Source: CAYQMF01 sp964418595 (GTDB taxonomy: Bacteria; Planctomycetota; UBA1135; UBA2386). Taken from it: 28,066 nucleotides of DNA. Below are positions 16,945 through 24,180 of this stretch, one piece after another (the stretch's first letter is position 1; every line of letters begins with the position of its first letter). A program made the position numbers and the translations under genes. Location of the stretch: positions 1 through 28,066 of the forward strand of contig CAYQMF010000088.1 of the NCBI GenBank assembly GCA_964418595.1, read 5' to 3'. The notes under the pieces are model-generated. The model made no database searches and was not told the DNA's origin. It was given only the letters and a program-made list of their open reading frames with translations.

Positions 16945-16999
16945 CGCCATCGGGCCCCGCCGCAGCGGCGCCCTGGGCGTTCGTTCGCCCGCGATCGTT

Positions 17000-17022
17000 C
17001 GCCGCGTTGCGGCGGGGGGACA
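17000..17022. repeat. Short hairpin repeat, copy 2 (also possible terminator)
   Basis: Exact 23-nt copy of 16922-16944 in the same orientation, 78 bp away. On the minus strand it begins 2 nt after the stop of the 17024-18820 gene, so its stem could also end or stabilise that transcript. The two copies resemble REP-type palindromes. Confidence 0.7.
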
Positions 17023-17023
17023 A

Positions 17024-18820
17024 TCAATTCGTGACGTTGGTCATCGCGCCGCCGAGCGGCGCCAGCGTCACCGACAAGCCCTGCACGAAGTACGGCAGGT
17101 TGGGGAACACGGCCGGGTAGGTCATCTTGCCGCTCGCGGGGATGCTCACGCCCGGCAGGGCGACGAGCGCGCCCGGGTTGATGAGGATGTTGCCGGTGAA
17201 CGGCAGCGGCACCGGGAAGGGGAATCCGAGCACGCTGGCGGCGGCGTAGAGGAACTGCACGTTGCCGGCCTTGTCCTTCAGTTCCAGGTTGCCCTTGGTC
17301 GTCGCCGGGAACGCGATCGGGCCGGTGACCGCGAGGTCGAACGTGCCGGTGCCGTTGCCGTAGTCGCGAACGAGCGCCCAGTGCACACCTGTACCGATAC
17401 GGTTGCCGCCGAACGAGTCCGTACCGGGCCCGCCGTCGTCGTCGTAGGCCAGGCAGTTGCCGTTGGCGTCGAGGATCGCCAGCATCGGATCGCCGAGGGT
17501 CGTCAGCGACGTGTCGGCGAGCACCTCGACCGGGATCGGCGTGCCGGCTTGGAACGAGTGCGCGACGACGTCACCGGGCGTGGCCACGTTGCCACCGGTC
17601 GTGACCCCGAAGCGCGCCGGGTTGACCGTGACGCTCGGCGTGCAGATCGCGTTGAGGTTGAAGGTGCCTGCCGACGCCGCGCTGAACGCCTCGACGCCGA
17701 CGTAGTACTGGCCGGCCGGCAGCGGGATGTTCATGCGCGAGTGCAGACCGATCGTGTCGTCGTTCCACAGGATCATGTTCAGGTTGCTGTCGTACACGGT
17801 GAGGATCGCGTCGGTCATCGGCGTGGCGCCGCTCGCACCGGTGCTCAGGTCGATCGTCGATGGGGTCGCGACGCTGAGCCCGAACAGCTCCAGCGAGCGA
17901 TCGTCGATGCAGGCGCCGCTCGCCGCGCCGCCGCACACGACCGGCGGCACCACGCCGAAGGTCGCCGTCACGTTGAACGTGAACGCGCCGCCGATGCCGT
18001 TCCCGTCGCCGAAGACGAGCACGTAGAGCCCGGCGGTCAGGTGCGTGTCGAGGCCCGGGTCGAGGTTCGCCCCGGTGTCGTCGACGAAGCGGTGCACGGC
18101 GCCGGAGCCCCGCAAGCAGGCGAGGTAGAGGTCCTGGCCGCCGTTGGCGCTGATGGTCAGCGACACGCGGGCGCTGGCGACGATCGGCAGGAGGAAGGCG
18201 ACCTCGCCGCCGGCGGGGACGACGCCGTTGACCGGCACGCCCGGGTTGACCACGTTCAGGTTCACCGGCGTGACGGTCGTCGTGAGCTTGTAGGTGCCCG
18301 TGTTGGCCGCGTAGCCCGCGATCTCGCAGTGGTACACGCCCGCCGGCAGGATGACGTCGATCAGCGGCATGAGGCTCGACGGACGATCGTCGTTGTAGGC
18401 CACGAACTGGCCGGCCGCGTCGCGGATGAGGAGCGTGGCATCGGCGATGGGCTGGCCGCCGATCGCGGACACGTCGAAGAGCACGTGGCTGTCGGTGGGG
18501 AGGCGCAAGGAGACGACGTCGAGGTCACCCGCGACGGAGATGAAACCGTCGTAGTCGGGCTGGCCCCCGAACGAGTCCGTCCAGCCGACGGTGTCGTTGT
18601 GCTCGACCTCCGCCGCGGTGAGCGGCCCCGGGCCGGGCTGCGGGGCGACCTTCGTGTCGTGCACCGGTCGCGCCCAGCGGCGCTCGAGCTTGCGGTCGGC
18701 CTTGGCCGTGCGGAGTGCCGGCTTGTTCGGGAGTGCCGGCTTGGTGGGGGACTGGGCAGCGAGGGACCCCGCCAGCAGGGTGACCATCGCCAACGCGACG
18801 CAGGGAGAGGTGAGCTTCAT
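17024..18820 (-). CDS. Exported protein with four PPC-like beta-sandwich repeats
   Basis: 598 aa from ATG 18820. Signal peptide KLTSPCVALAMVTLLAGSLAA, cleaved before Gln23. A basic Pro/Ala-rich linker follows. Then come four units of about 100 aa resembling pre-peptidase C-terminal (PPC) domains. Typical marks are AEVEHNDTVGWTDSF, DYDGFISVAGDLDVVSLRL, AYNDDRPSSLMPLIDVILPAGVYHCE in the first; LTAGLYVLVFGDGNGIGG in the second; ILWNDDTIGLHSRMNIPLPA in the third; and AYDDDGGPGTDSFGGNRIG in the fourth. Asp-rich turns suggest calcium binding. The last 100 aa (from KGNLELKDKAGN) form a different module ending FVQGLSVTLAP and TNVTN, similar in layout to the ends of the proteins at 22354 and 24476. 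There is no catalytic domain. The start follows a pyrimidine-rich leader without a Shine-Dalgarno. The upstream open frame to 18928 is rejected because it would bury the signal peptide. Role unknown; possibly surface or matrix. Confidence 0.85.
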   Translation of the reverse strand: MKLTSPCVALAMVTLLAGSLAAQSPTKPALPNKPALRTAKADRKLERRWARPVHDTKVAPQPGPGPLTAAEVEHNDTVGWTDSFGGQPDYDGFISVAGDLDVVSLRLPTDSHVLFDVSAIGGQPIADATLLIRDAAGQFVAYNDDRPSSLMPLIDVILPAGVYHCEIAGYAANTGTYKLTTTVTPVNLNVVNPGVPVNGVVPAGGEVAFLLPIVASARVSLTISANGGQDLYLACLRGSGAVHRFVDDTGANLDPGLDTHLTAGLYVLVFGDGNGIGGAFTFNVTATFGVVPPVVCGGAASGACIDDRSLELFGLSVATPSTIDLSTGASGATPMTDAILTVYDSNLNMILWNDDTIGLHSRMNIPLPAGQYYVGVEAFSAASAGTFNLNAICTPSVTVNPARFGVTTGGNVATPGDVVAHSFQAGTPIPVEVLADTSLTTLGDPMLAILDANGNCLAYDDDGGPGTDSFGGNRIGTGVHWALVRDYGNGTGTFDLAVTGPIAFPATTKGNLELKDKAGNVQFLYAAASVLGFPFPVPLPFTGNILINPGALVALPGVSIPASGKMTYPAVFPNLPYFVQGLSVTLAPLGGAMTNVTN

Positions 18821-18846
18821 GGGAGAGGCGAGAGAGGATGAGGACG

Positions 18847-18862
18847 AGCAGGTACACCTGCT
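18847..18862. promoter_or_regulatory. Perfect 7-2-7 inverted repeat in the PPC-protein / usp divergent region
   Basis: AGCAGGTACACCTGCT: seven-base arms around AC. It sits 27 nt upstream of the PPC-protein start (18820, minus) and 117 nt upstream of the usp start (18979, plus), a natural place for a dimeric repressor or activator site. Confidence 0.35.
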
Positions 18863-18942
18863 GTACGGAACCTGGGGGAACCGGTCAACCCGTCGGCGAG
18901 GCCCCGCTGCGAAGGCTGCCGGCCGCATTCCGCTGCTGCGAG

Positions 18943-18972
18943 TTGCGTGCGTTTCCCGCCGGCCTCTATAAC
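18943..18972 (+). promoter_or_regulatory. Candidate sigma-70-type promoter for the universal stress gene
   Basis: TTGCGT (18943-18948), an 18-nt spacer, then TATAAC (18967-18972). The -10 ends 6 nt before the ATG at 18979, so transcription would begin at or next to the start codon, giving a leaderless message. TATAAC stands out in such GC-rich DNA. No Shine-Dalgarno is present. Confidence 0.4.
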
Positions 18973-18978
18973 GCTGCC

Positions 18979-19440
18979 ATGTCGCAGCGGGTGGTACGGC
19001 GGATCCTGGTGCCGGTCGACCTTTCCGGTCGCACGCCGCCCGACGCCGACTACGCCATCCGCCTGGCGGCCCAGCTCGGAGCCGAGCTGGTCCTGTTCGC
19101 GGTGGTCGACACGCCGGCGATGGTCAGCCTCATCGGCCACCACCGCGCGGTGGGTGGCGGCGACCGCGGCAGCTTCTCGCGCGAGGTCGTCGACGATGCC
19201 AAGGCCATCTTGCAGACGATCGTCGACGACGCGACGCGGCGCGGCGTGCGCGCGTTGGGGCACGTGACCGTGAGCGAAGAGGTGGAGGAGCAGATCCTGA
19301 AGGAAGCGCTGGTCCAGCGTGCAGATCTCGTGCTCGTGCGGCAGCCGGGCCATGGCGGGTTCATGAAGGCCCTGCTCGGCAGCACCGCGGGCGACATCCT
19401 CAAGGCTGCTCCCTGTCCGGTCCTGGTGGCGCGCGGTTGA
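18979..19440 (+). CDS. Universal stress protein (UspA family)
   Basis: 153 aa, one Usp domain. N-terminal RRILVPVDLSGRTPPDADYAIRLAAQLGAELVLF is the first strand and helix of the alpha/beta fold. The C-terminal ADLVLVRQPGHGGFMKALLGSTAGDILKAAPCPVLV is the usual nucleotide-binding end. The ATP motif GX2GX9GS is only partly kept: GX9GS is present (Gly of RQPG to GS), but the first Gly is replaced by Arg, so ATP binding is uncertain. The likely start at 18979 sits behind a TATAAC box and has no Shine-Dalgarno; the upstream in-frame extension to 18838 is unlike Usp. The Lon-like protease gene follows on the same strand after 82 nt, so the two may be co-transcribed as stress functions (inference). 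Confidence 0.92.
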   Translation: MSQRVVRRILVPVDLSGRTPPDADYAIRLAAQLGAELVLFAVVDTPAMVSLIGHHRAVGGGDRGSFSREVVDDAKAILQTIVDDATRRGVRALGHVTVSEEVEEQILKEALVQRADLVLVRQPGHGGFMKALLGSTAGDILKAAPCPVLVARG

Positions 19441-19522
19441 TCCGCGACCCGGCTTGCCCCGTCGCCGAGTCCTGGCCGATGAAGACCCTGACCATGGACG
19501 CCCGTCGCCGGAGGTTCTCACG

Positions 19523-22048
19523 ATGAGTCGCGCCCGCAAGCCCGCCACGTCGCCGGCGGCAAAGATCGGTGTCCGCCGCAAGCCGACAACCGGCAAGTCA
19601 CCGGCCCGCAAGGCGCGCGGTCGCGTGACCGAGGGCAGTGGCGTAGCCCTGCCGGCCAGCCTGTTCAGCACGCCGGCCCCGGCCACGGAGCCGCTGCCTG
19701 CCGGCAAGCTGCGCTGGATCTGCCCGCCGATCCAACCGTCGAAGAAGCCGCCCGGCGCCACGCGCCTGCTCGGACAGGAGCGGCCGATGCGCGCGCTGCG
19801 CACCGGGCTGCAGCTCCACGCGCCGGGCTACAACGTGCTGCTCACCGGGCTCGTGGGCTCCGGCCGCACCACGGTCGTGCGTCACCTCCTGCAGGAGATG
19901 CAGCCGGCGTGCCGGCTGGGGCCGGACCGCGTCTTCGTCAACAACTTCACCGAGCCGCACCGCCCGCGCCTCGTCAACCTGCCGCGCGGCACGGCGCCGC
20001 GCTTCCGCGATGCGCTCGACGAGTTCCTGCGCCGCCTGCACGACGCGCTCGTCGACGCGCTGCGTTCACGGCAGCACAAGGCGTCGCGGCGCGTGGTCAT
20101 GCGCGAGGCGGAGGAGCGCGAGCTGCGTCTGATCGGCGCGGTGGAGAGCGAGGCGCGGCGCGCCGGCTGCACGGTGGTGATGTTCGACGACCAGAATGGC
20201 GAGCCGGTCACCGACCTGCATCCGATCGTCGCCGGCGAGGCGGTGCCGCCGGAGCAGCTCGACGAACTGGTGAAGGAGAAGAAGCTGTCGGCGCGCGAGG
20301 CGGAGCGCTTGCACGACGCGCGCGACCAGTTGTCGGAGCGTCTCGAGGAGGCGATCGACCGCGTGCGTCGCGTGCGGCGCGACTCCGACCACGAGTTGCG
20401 CCGCGTCGACCGGGTGAGTGCGCGCCGCATCATCGACCGCATGTGCGCGGAGTTCTGTCGCGCGTGGTCGGAGCCCGGAGTCGCCAGGTACCTGGCGGCG
20501 GCCGCCGAGCACATCGAGCGCAACCTCGAGCGCTGGGCCGCACCCGACGAGACGCCCGCGGAGGGCGGCGCGACCCCGCCGCCGCCGACGCAGACTCCGC
20601 AGGAGGTCGCCGCCCTGCGCGCGGAGGAACTCGGCGCGCACGTGGTCAAGACGTCGGCCGACGACGCCTGCCCGATCGTGGTCGAGACCAACCCGACCTA
20701 CCAGAACCTGTTCGGCACGATCGAGACGCGCGAGGGGGAACCTTCGCGCCTGCCCGGGATCCACCCGGGGTCCCTGGTGCGCGCCGACGGTGGCTACCTC
20801 ATCGTGCGCATGGGCGACGTGCTCACGGAACCGGGCGTGTGGAAGCAGCTCAAGCGCGCCCTGATGTCGGGTGCCGTCGAGCTGCGCGAGTTCGACCCCA
20901 ACACCGGCTCGACCACCGGCAGCCTGCAGCCGGAGGCGATCCCCATCGATCTCAAGATCGTGCTCATCGGCGAGCCCGGCAGCTACGAGCACCTCGCGGC
21001 GGAGGACCCGCAGTTCCGCCAGCACTTCAAGATCCACGCCGAGTTCGACGCGTCGATCCCGGTCAACGCCGACAACCTGCGCCGCTACGCCGACTTCGTC
21101 GGCTGGATGGTGCGCAACGAGCGCCTGCGCCCGTTCACGCCGGAGGCCAACGCGGCGGTGGCGGAGCTGGGCGCGCGCCTGTCGGGGCGCAACGACCGGC
21201 TGACCACGCAGTTCGGTGATCTGGCCGACATCGCGCGCGAGGCGAGCCACCTCACGGAGGAGGCGGGCGCCGGGCCGGTGCAGGCGAGTCACGTGCAGGA
21301 AGCGCTGCGCCTGCGCGAGCAACGCCACGACCTCATCCGCGAACTGGCGGAGCGCGACTTCGAGGAAGGGTATCTGCTCCTGCGCACGAGCGGGCGCGCG
21401 GTCGGCCAGGTGAACGGGCTGACGGTGCTCGACACCGGCAGCCTCGTGTTCGGCAAGCCCTGCCGGATCACGGCGTCCACGGGCGCGGCGACCGACAGCG
21501 ACGCCGGCCTCGTCAACATCGAGCGCGAGGCGGACCTGTCGGGCTCGCTGCACGACAAGGGCGTGCTGATCCTGCAGGGCTTCCTGCTGGATCACTTCGG
21601 CACCGATGGGCCGCTGCAGTTGCAGGCGGCGATCTGCTTCGAGCAGACGTACAACGGCGTCGACGGCGACTCCGCGTCGTCGGCGGAGCTGCTGGCGTTG
21701 CTGTCGAGCCTGTCGCGCGTGCCGCTGGAGCAGGGGATCGCGATCACCGGCGCGCTGAACCAGAAGGGCGCGCTGCAGCCGGTGGGGGCGCTCAACGAGA
21801 AGATCGAGGGGTTCTTCCGGCTGTGTCGCGGGCGGCGGCTGACCGGCAAGCAGGGCGTGATCATCCCGAGGGGAAACGTGGCAGACCTGATGCTGGACCC
21901 GGAGGTGGTGGCGGCGGCGGCGGAAGGGAAGTTCCACGTGTGGGCCGTGGACGATGTGTTCGACGCGCTGACGTTGATGGCGGGGAGGCCGGCGGAGGAA
22001 GTGATGGCGCTGGCGGCGGAGACGTTGGGGAGGTACCGGAAGCGGTAG
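19523..22048 (+). CDS. Lon-family protease with degenerate AAA module (LonB/LonC/YcbZ-like)
   Basis: 841 aa from ATG 19523, with GGAGG 8 nt upstream; the open frame back to 19454 is discarded for that reason. Residues 1-50 are basic and Lys/Arg/Ala-rich. An AAA_32-type region follows, with the P-loop GLVGSGRTTVV (107-118), where Arg stands in place of the Walker Lys. A long charged helical insert (about 190-330) follows, then a Pro-rich break, PIVVETNPTYQNLFGTIE and ADGGYLIVRMGDVL where Walker B acidic residues would be expected. The C-terminal Lon protease domain carries VDGDSASSAELLALLSSLS with nucleophile Ser717 and GALNEKIEGFF with Lys760. The spacing of 43 equals the E. coli Lon dyad (679/722). 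There are no membrane helices. The family includes ATP-independent LonC; the P-loop change makes that plausible here. The stop lies inside a dispersed repeat. Confidence 0.93.
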   Translation: MSRARKPATSPAAKIGVRRKPTTGKSPARKARGRVTEGSGVALPASLFSTPAPATEPLPAGKLRWICPPIQPSKKPPGATRLLGQERPMRALRTGLQLHAPGYNVLLTGLVGSGRTTVVRHLLQEMQPACRLGPDRVFVNNFTEPHRPRLVNLPRGTAPRFRDALDEFLRRLHDALVDALRSRQHKASRRVVMREAEERELRLIGAVESEARRAGCTVVMFDDQNGEPVTDLHPIVAGEAVPPEQLDELVKEKKLSAREAERLHDARDQLSERLEEAIDRVRRVRRDSDHELRRVDRVSARRIIDRMCAEFCRAWSEPGVARYLAAAAEHIERNLERWAAPDETPAEGGATPPPPTQTPQEVAALRAEELGAHVVKTSADDACPIVVETNPTYQNLFGTIETREGEPSRLPGIHPGSLVRADGGYLIVRMGDVLTEPGVWKQLKRALMSGAVELREFDPNTGSTTGSLQPEAIPIDLKIVLIGEPGSYEHLAAEDPQFRQHFKIHAEFDASIPVNADNLRRYADFVGWMVRNERLRPFTPEANAAVAELGARLSGRNDRLTTQFGDLADIAREASHLTEEAGAGPVQASHVQEALRLREQRHDLIRELAERDFEEGYLLLRTSGRAVGQVNGLTVLDTGSLVFGKPCRITASTGAATDSDAGLVNIEREADLSGSLHDKGVLILQGFLLDHFGTDGPLQLQAAICFEQTYNGVDGDSASSAELLALLSSLSRVPLEQGIAITGALNQKGALQPVGALNEKIEGFFRLCRGRRLTGKQGVIIPRGNVADLMLDPEVVAAAAEGKFHVWAVDDVFDALTLMAGRPAEEVMALAAETLGRYRKR

Positions 22049-22272
22049 GGAGGGCAGGGGGAACGGGGAGAGGGGAGACGGATCCGGGCTCGGGCACCGC
22101 TCGGCGGCGCTTCGCGCCGCCGAGCTGGGCACGGGCGCGTTCACGAGACGGGTACGGGGAGAGGTCGGTGGGATGCGCGCACCCGCCCCTCCGTCCCTCG
22201 GCCCGTTCCCGCCGTGAACGTGCCCGTGCCAGCCAAGCGGCTTCGCCGCTTGGCGAGCCCGTGCCCGAACCG
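22043..22272. repeat. Structured dispersed repeat, copy 1 (230 bp)
   Basis: Matches 24181-24418 in the same orientation with 4 substitutions and one 8-nt length difference. Parts: a purine/G-run tract (22048-22075) and a fold at 22087-22271. In that fold the outer arms 22087-22097 and 22261-22271 pair 10 of 11, and the inner arms 22128-22145 and 22213-22230 pair 17 of 18 with one G-T. Two side hairpins lie between them: 22100-22124 (11-bp stem, TTC loop) and 22232-22254 (9-bp stem). The core, 22146-22212, is partly self-complementary. The copy starts within the last codon of the Lon-like gene and includes its stop. It encodes no plausible protein. The remaining 22273-22353 holds only GGAG (22340-22343) for the next gene. 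Confidence 0.9.
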
Positions 22273-22353
22273 TGCCCCCGGGCTCGCGCTACGATGCCGC
22301 GCCTCACGCGGCGGCGTTCCTTGCGCTGACCGCAAGACCGGAGACGCCATCCC

Positions 22354-23434
22354 ATGCGCAGGTCACGACGCGACGAATGCCCCTTCCGCCGCACCCTCCT
22401 CCCCGCGGCAGCCTCCCTTGCGTTCGTGGTCGGTGGTCTCGCGGCTCAGGCCCCGCCGATGCAATGGCTCCGGGCGCGAACGCTCACGGAGCGCGCGGAC
22501 CACGCGATGGCCTACGACTCGGCCCGGCAACGCATCGTCTCGTTCGGCGATCCCTACCGTCAGAGCGCGGACACCTGGGAGCGGGAAGGCACACGCTGGA
22601 TCCACCGCACGCCGGCGACGAGTCCGCCGGCCCGCGCCTCGACAGCGATGGCCCATGACGCCGCGCGCGGTCGCGTGGTGATGTTCGGGGGCAATGCCAA
22701 CAGCGGTCCGTACTTCGCCGACACCTGGGAGATGGGACGGCACCGTGTGGACGCAGCGGGCGCCGACGGTCACCCCCCCGCGGCGATACTCGCACACCAT
22801 GGCGTGGGACGAGGGACGACAGCGGGTTGCGCTGTTTGGGGGCAACGGTGACGACGGTCCGGTGCACGACGTGTGGGATTGGGACGGCTCGGCCTGGACG
22901 CAGCACGCTCCCGGGCCGGTCCCGGCGCCGGGCGGCCGTCACGGGATGGCGTACGACAGAAGGCACGCGCGCTTCGTCCTGTTCGGCGCCGCGTCCCCAC
23001 CCGGCGCATCCTCGATGACCGACACCTGGCTCTACGGCGCCCTCACTCCCGCCACGAACCAACCACTGGGCACGGCGTGTCGCGGCACCTCCGGCCTGCC
23101 GATCCTGACCACGAACGATCCCGTCCTCGGCAACCCGGGCTTCACCCTCGACCTGCTGTCCGCGCGCCCGTCCTCGCTCTGTGTCTTCGCCCTGTCGGCG
23201 AACCCGCAGACCCTCGCGCTCGGCGGCGGGTGCACGCTCTACCTCGAAGAGCCGCTCATCCCGCTGCCCGCGCTCAGCAACGGCGCGGGCTTCGCCACCG
23301 CGCGGCTCACCTTGCCGCTGGAGGTCGCGTGGCGCGGCCTGCCGCTCTACGCGCAGGCCGTCGTCGCCGACCCGCTGGGTCCGGTGTTCGGGTTGGCGTT
23401 CAGTGCCGGGCGCACGCTGCGCGTGGGGGACTGA
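22354..23434 (+). pseudogene. Exported Kelch-like beta-propeller protein, broken by a +1 frameshift
   Basis: Two overlapping frames make one protein. From ATG 22354 (GGAG 10 nt upstream) the first frame gives a signal peptide (TLLPAAASLAFVVGGLAA|Q) and Kelch-like units with AMAYDSARQRIVSFGD, DTWEREGTRW and AMAHDAARGRVVMFGG. It reaches FADTWE at 22731. The second frame resumes directly with WDGTVWTQRAP, AWDEGRQRVALFGG, VWDWDGSAWTQHAP and a C-terminal module ending GRTLRVGD at 23434. An extra A at 22732 explains the break: without it the text reads DTWEWDGTVWTQ, the normal repeat sequence. The restored length is 359 aa. As read, the first frame ends at about 22851 with about 40 unrelated residues. 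It may be a true pseudogene or a sequencing/assembly error. The function is unknown; Kelch-like propellers bind proteins or glycans. Confidence 0.85.
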
Positions 23435-23458
23435 GAGGGGTTGCCACGGGATGACCTG

Positions 23459-23875
23459 CTACCCTCGGCCGCGCCGTCGCCCGCGCCTGATCACCTTGGA
23501 GTGTTTCTTCAACCACGCGCCGAAGGTGGTTGGCGTCACTTCGCTGCTCGCCAGTCCCTCGATCATCACGACAGCCTCGGTGTCCGGGGGGTCGAACGCG
23601 ACGCCGTTGAGGCCGAGGAACACGCGCGCGACGACGAACGCCATGCGCTTGTTGCCGTCCACGAAGGGGTGGTTCTTGGCGATTCCGTGCGCGTAGGCGG
23701 TTGCGAGCGCGAGCAGGTCCTGTGACTCGTACGCGAAGAGGTGGCGCGGGCGCGCGAGAGCGGACTCGAGCAGACCCTGATCGCGGACGCCCTCGGCGCC
23801 GCCGAACGTCGCGATGACCAGCGCGTGGAAGAGCAGGGTGTCGTCGACACTGACCCACTCCGGTTCGGTGGTCAC
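23459..23875 (-). CDS. doc: Death-on-curing (Doc/Fic family) toxin
   Basis: 138 aa, GTG start at 23875 overlapping the antitoxin stop by 4 nt (GTGA). Full Doc fold: VRDQGLLESALARPRH near the N-terminus, LATAYAHGIAKNHPFVDGNKRMAFVVARVFL in the centre with the Doc signature HPFVDGNKR and catalytic His69, and a short C-terminal helix ending in a basic Arg/Gly tail. In phage P1 Doc the Lys replacing the second Gly of Fic (GNK versus GNG) goes with kinase rather than AMP-transferase activity, acting on EF-Tu. The same substitution here predicts a translation-blocking kinase. All active-site residues look intact, so the toxin is probably functional. The gene order, antitoxin first, is standard for type II modules. 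Confidence 0.94.
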   Translation of the reverse strand: MTTEPEWVSVDDTLLFHALVIATFGGAEGVRDQGLLESALARPRHLFAYESQDLLALATAYAHGIAKNHPFVDGNKRMAFVVARVFLGLNGVAFDPPDTEAVVMIEGLASSEVTPTTFGAWLKKHSKVIRRGRRRGRG

Positions 23876-24120
23876 TTCGCGAGCGCGCGGAGCGTGTTCT
23901 TGTAGCGCTTCATCGTGTCGCGCAGCAGGGCGAGCTTCTGCTCGAACTTCTCGTCCACGTGCCGGAGTTCGAGGCCGCGACCGTCGGGGAGCTTCGCGAG
24001 GGCGAGCTTCTGTCCCGCCTTGCTCTCGATGCCCAGCGCCTCCAGCGCCTCCTTGGGGAGGATGACGCCGAGGGAGTTGCCGACGCGCCGGAGGCGGAGC
24101 TCGATGACCGGGGATTCCAT
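23872..24120 (-). CDS. AbrB/MazE-type antitoxin
   Basis: 82 aa from ATG 24120 (85 aa from GTG 24129). The swapped-hairpin AbrB DNA-binding domain reads IELRLRRVGNSLGVILPKEAL. The sequence continues with LGIESKAGQKLALAKLPDGRGLEL and a helical, charged C-terminus (FEQKLALLRDTMKRYKNTLRALAK) that probably holds the toxin. It lies directly upstream of doc and overlaps it by 4 nt, so it is its antitoxin and likely autorepressor. Classical Doc is paired with Phd; an AbrB-fold partner is a different but recurrent combination. An 8-bp palindrome, GTTATAAC, lies 12 nt upstream of the ATG and may be the operator and -10 together. Confidence 0.9.
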   Translation of the reverse strand: MESPVIELRLRRVGNSLGVILPKEALEALGIESKAGQKLALAKLPDGRGLELRHVDEKFEQKLALLRDTMKRYKNTLRALAK

Positions 24121-24132
24121 GGTTGGCACAGA

Positions 24133-24140
24133 GTTATAAC
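24133..24140 (-). promoter_or_regulatory. Palindrome GTTATAAC / possible -10 of the toxin-antitoxin operon
   Basis: GTTATAAC is a perfect 8-bp palindrome. Read on the minus strand it contains TATAAC, a good -10, 12 nt before the antitoxin ATG. No -35 is convincing at 16-18 nt. An autorepressor binding over its own -10 is common for such modules. Confidence 0.4.
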
Positions 24141-24180
24141 CATCTTCGGTCGACGGACGAGGGTGCCGTGAAGTGATCTT

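Noticed and set aside
16112..18841. A 909-codon open frame on the plus strand
   Set aside because: It is antisense to the channel gene and the PPC-like protein gene, both with clear domains. Its translation is Arg/Val/Asp/His-rich low complexity, typical of a GC-rich shadow frame.
18821..18928. Longer N-terminus for the PPC-like protein
   Set aside because: It would put 36 residues ahead of a clean signal peptide.
22045..22048. GTAG tetranucleotide as a REP/RAYT signature
   Set aside because: It lies about 50 nt from the nearest hairpin, not at its base, so it does not match the classical REP layout.
24123..24138. Sigma-54 type -24 element (TTGGCAC) upstream of the repeat
   Set aside because: The -12 position reads TTAT instead of TTGC, and the plus strand there leads only into the repeat.
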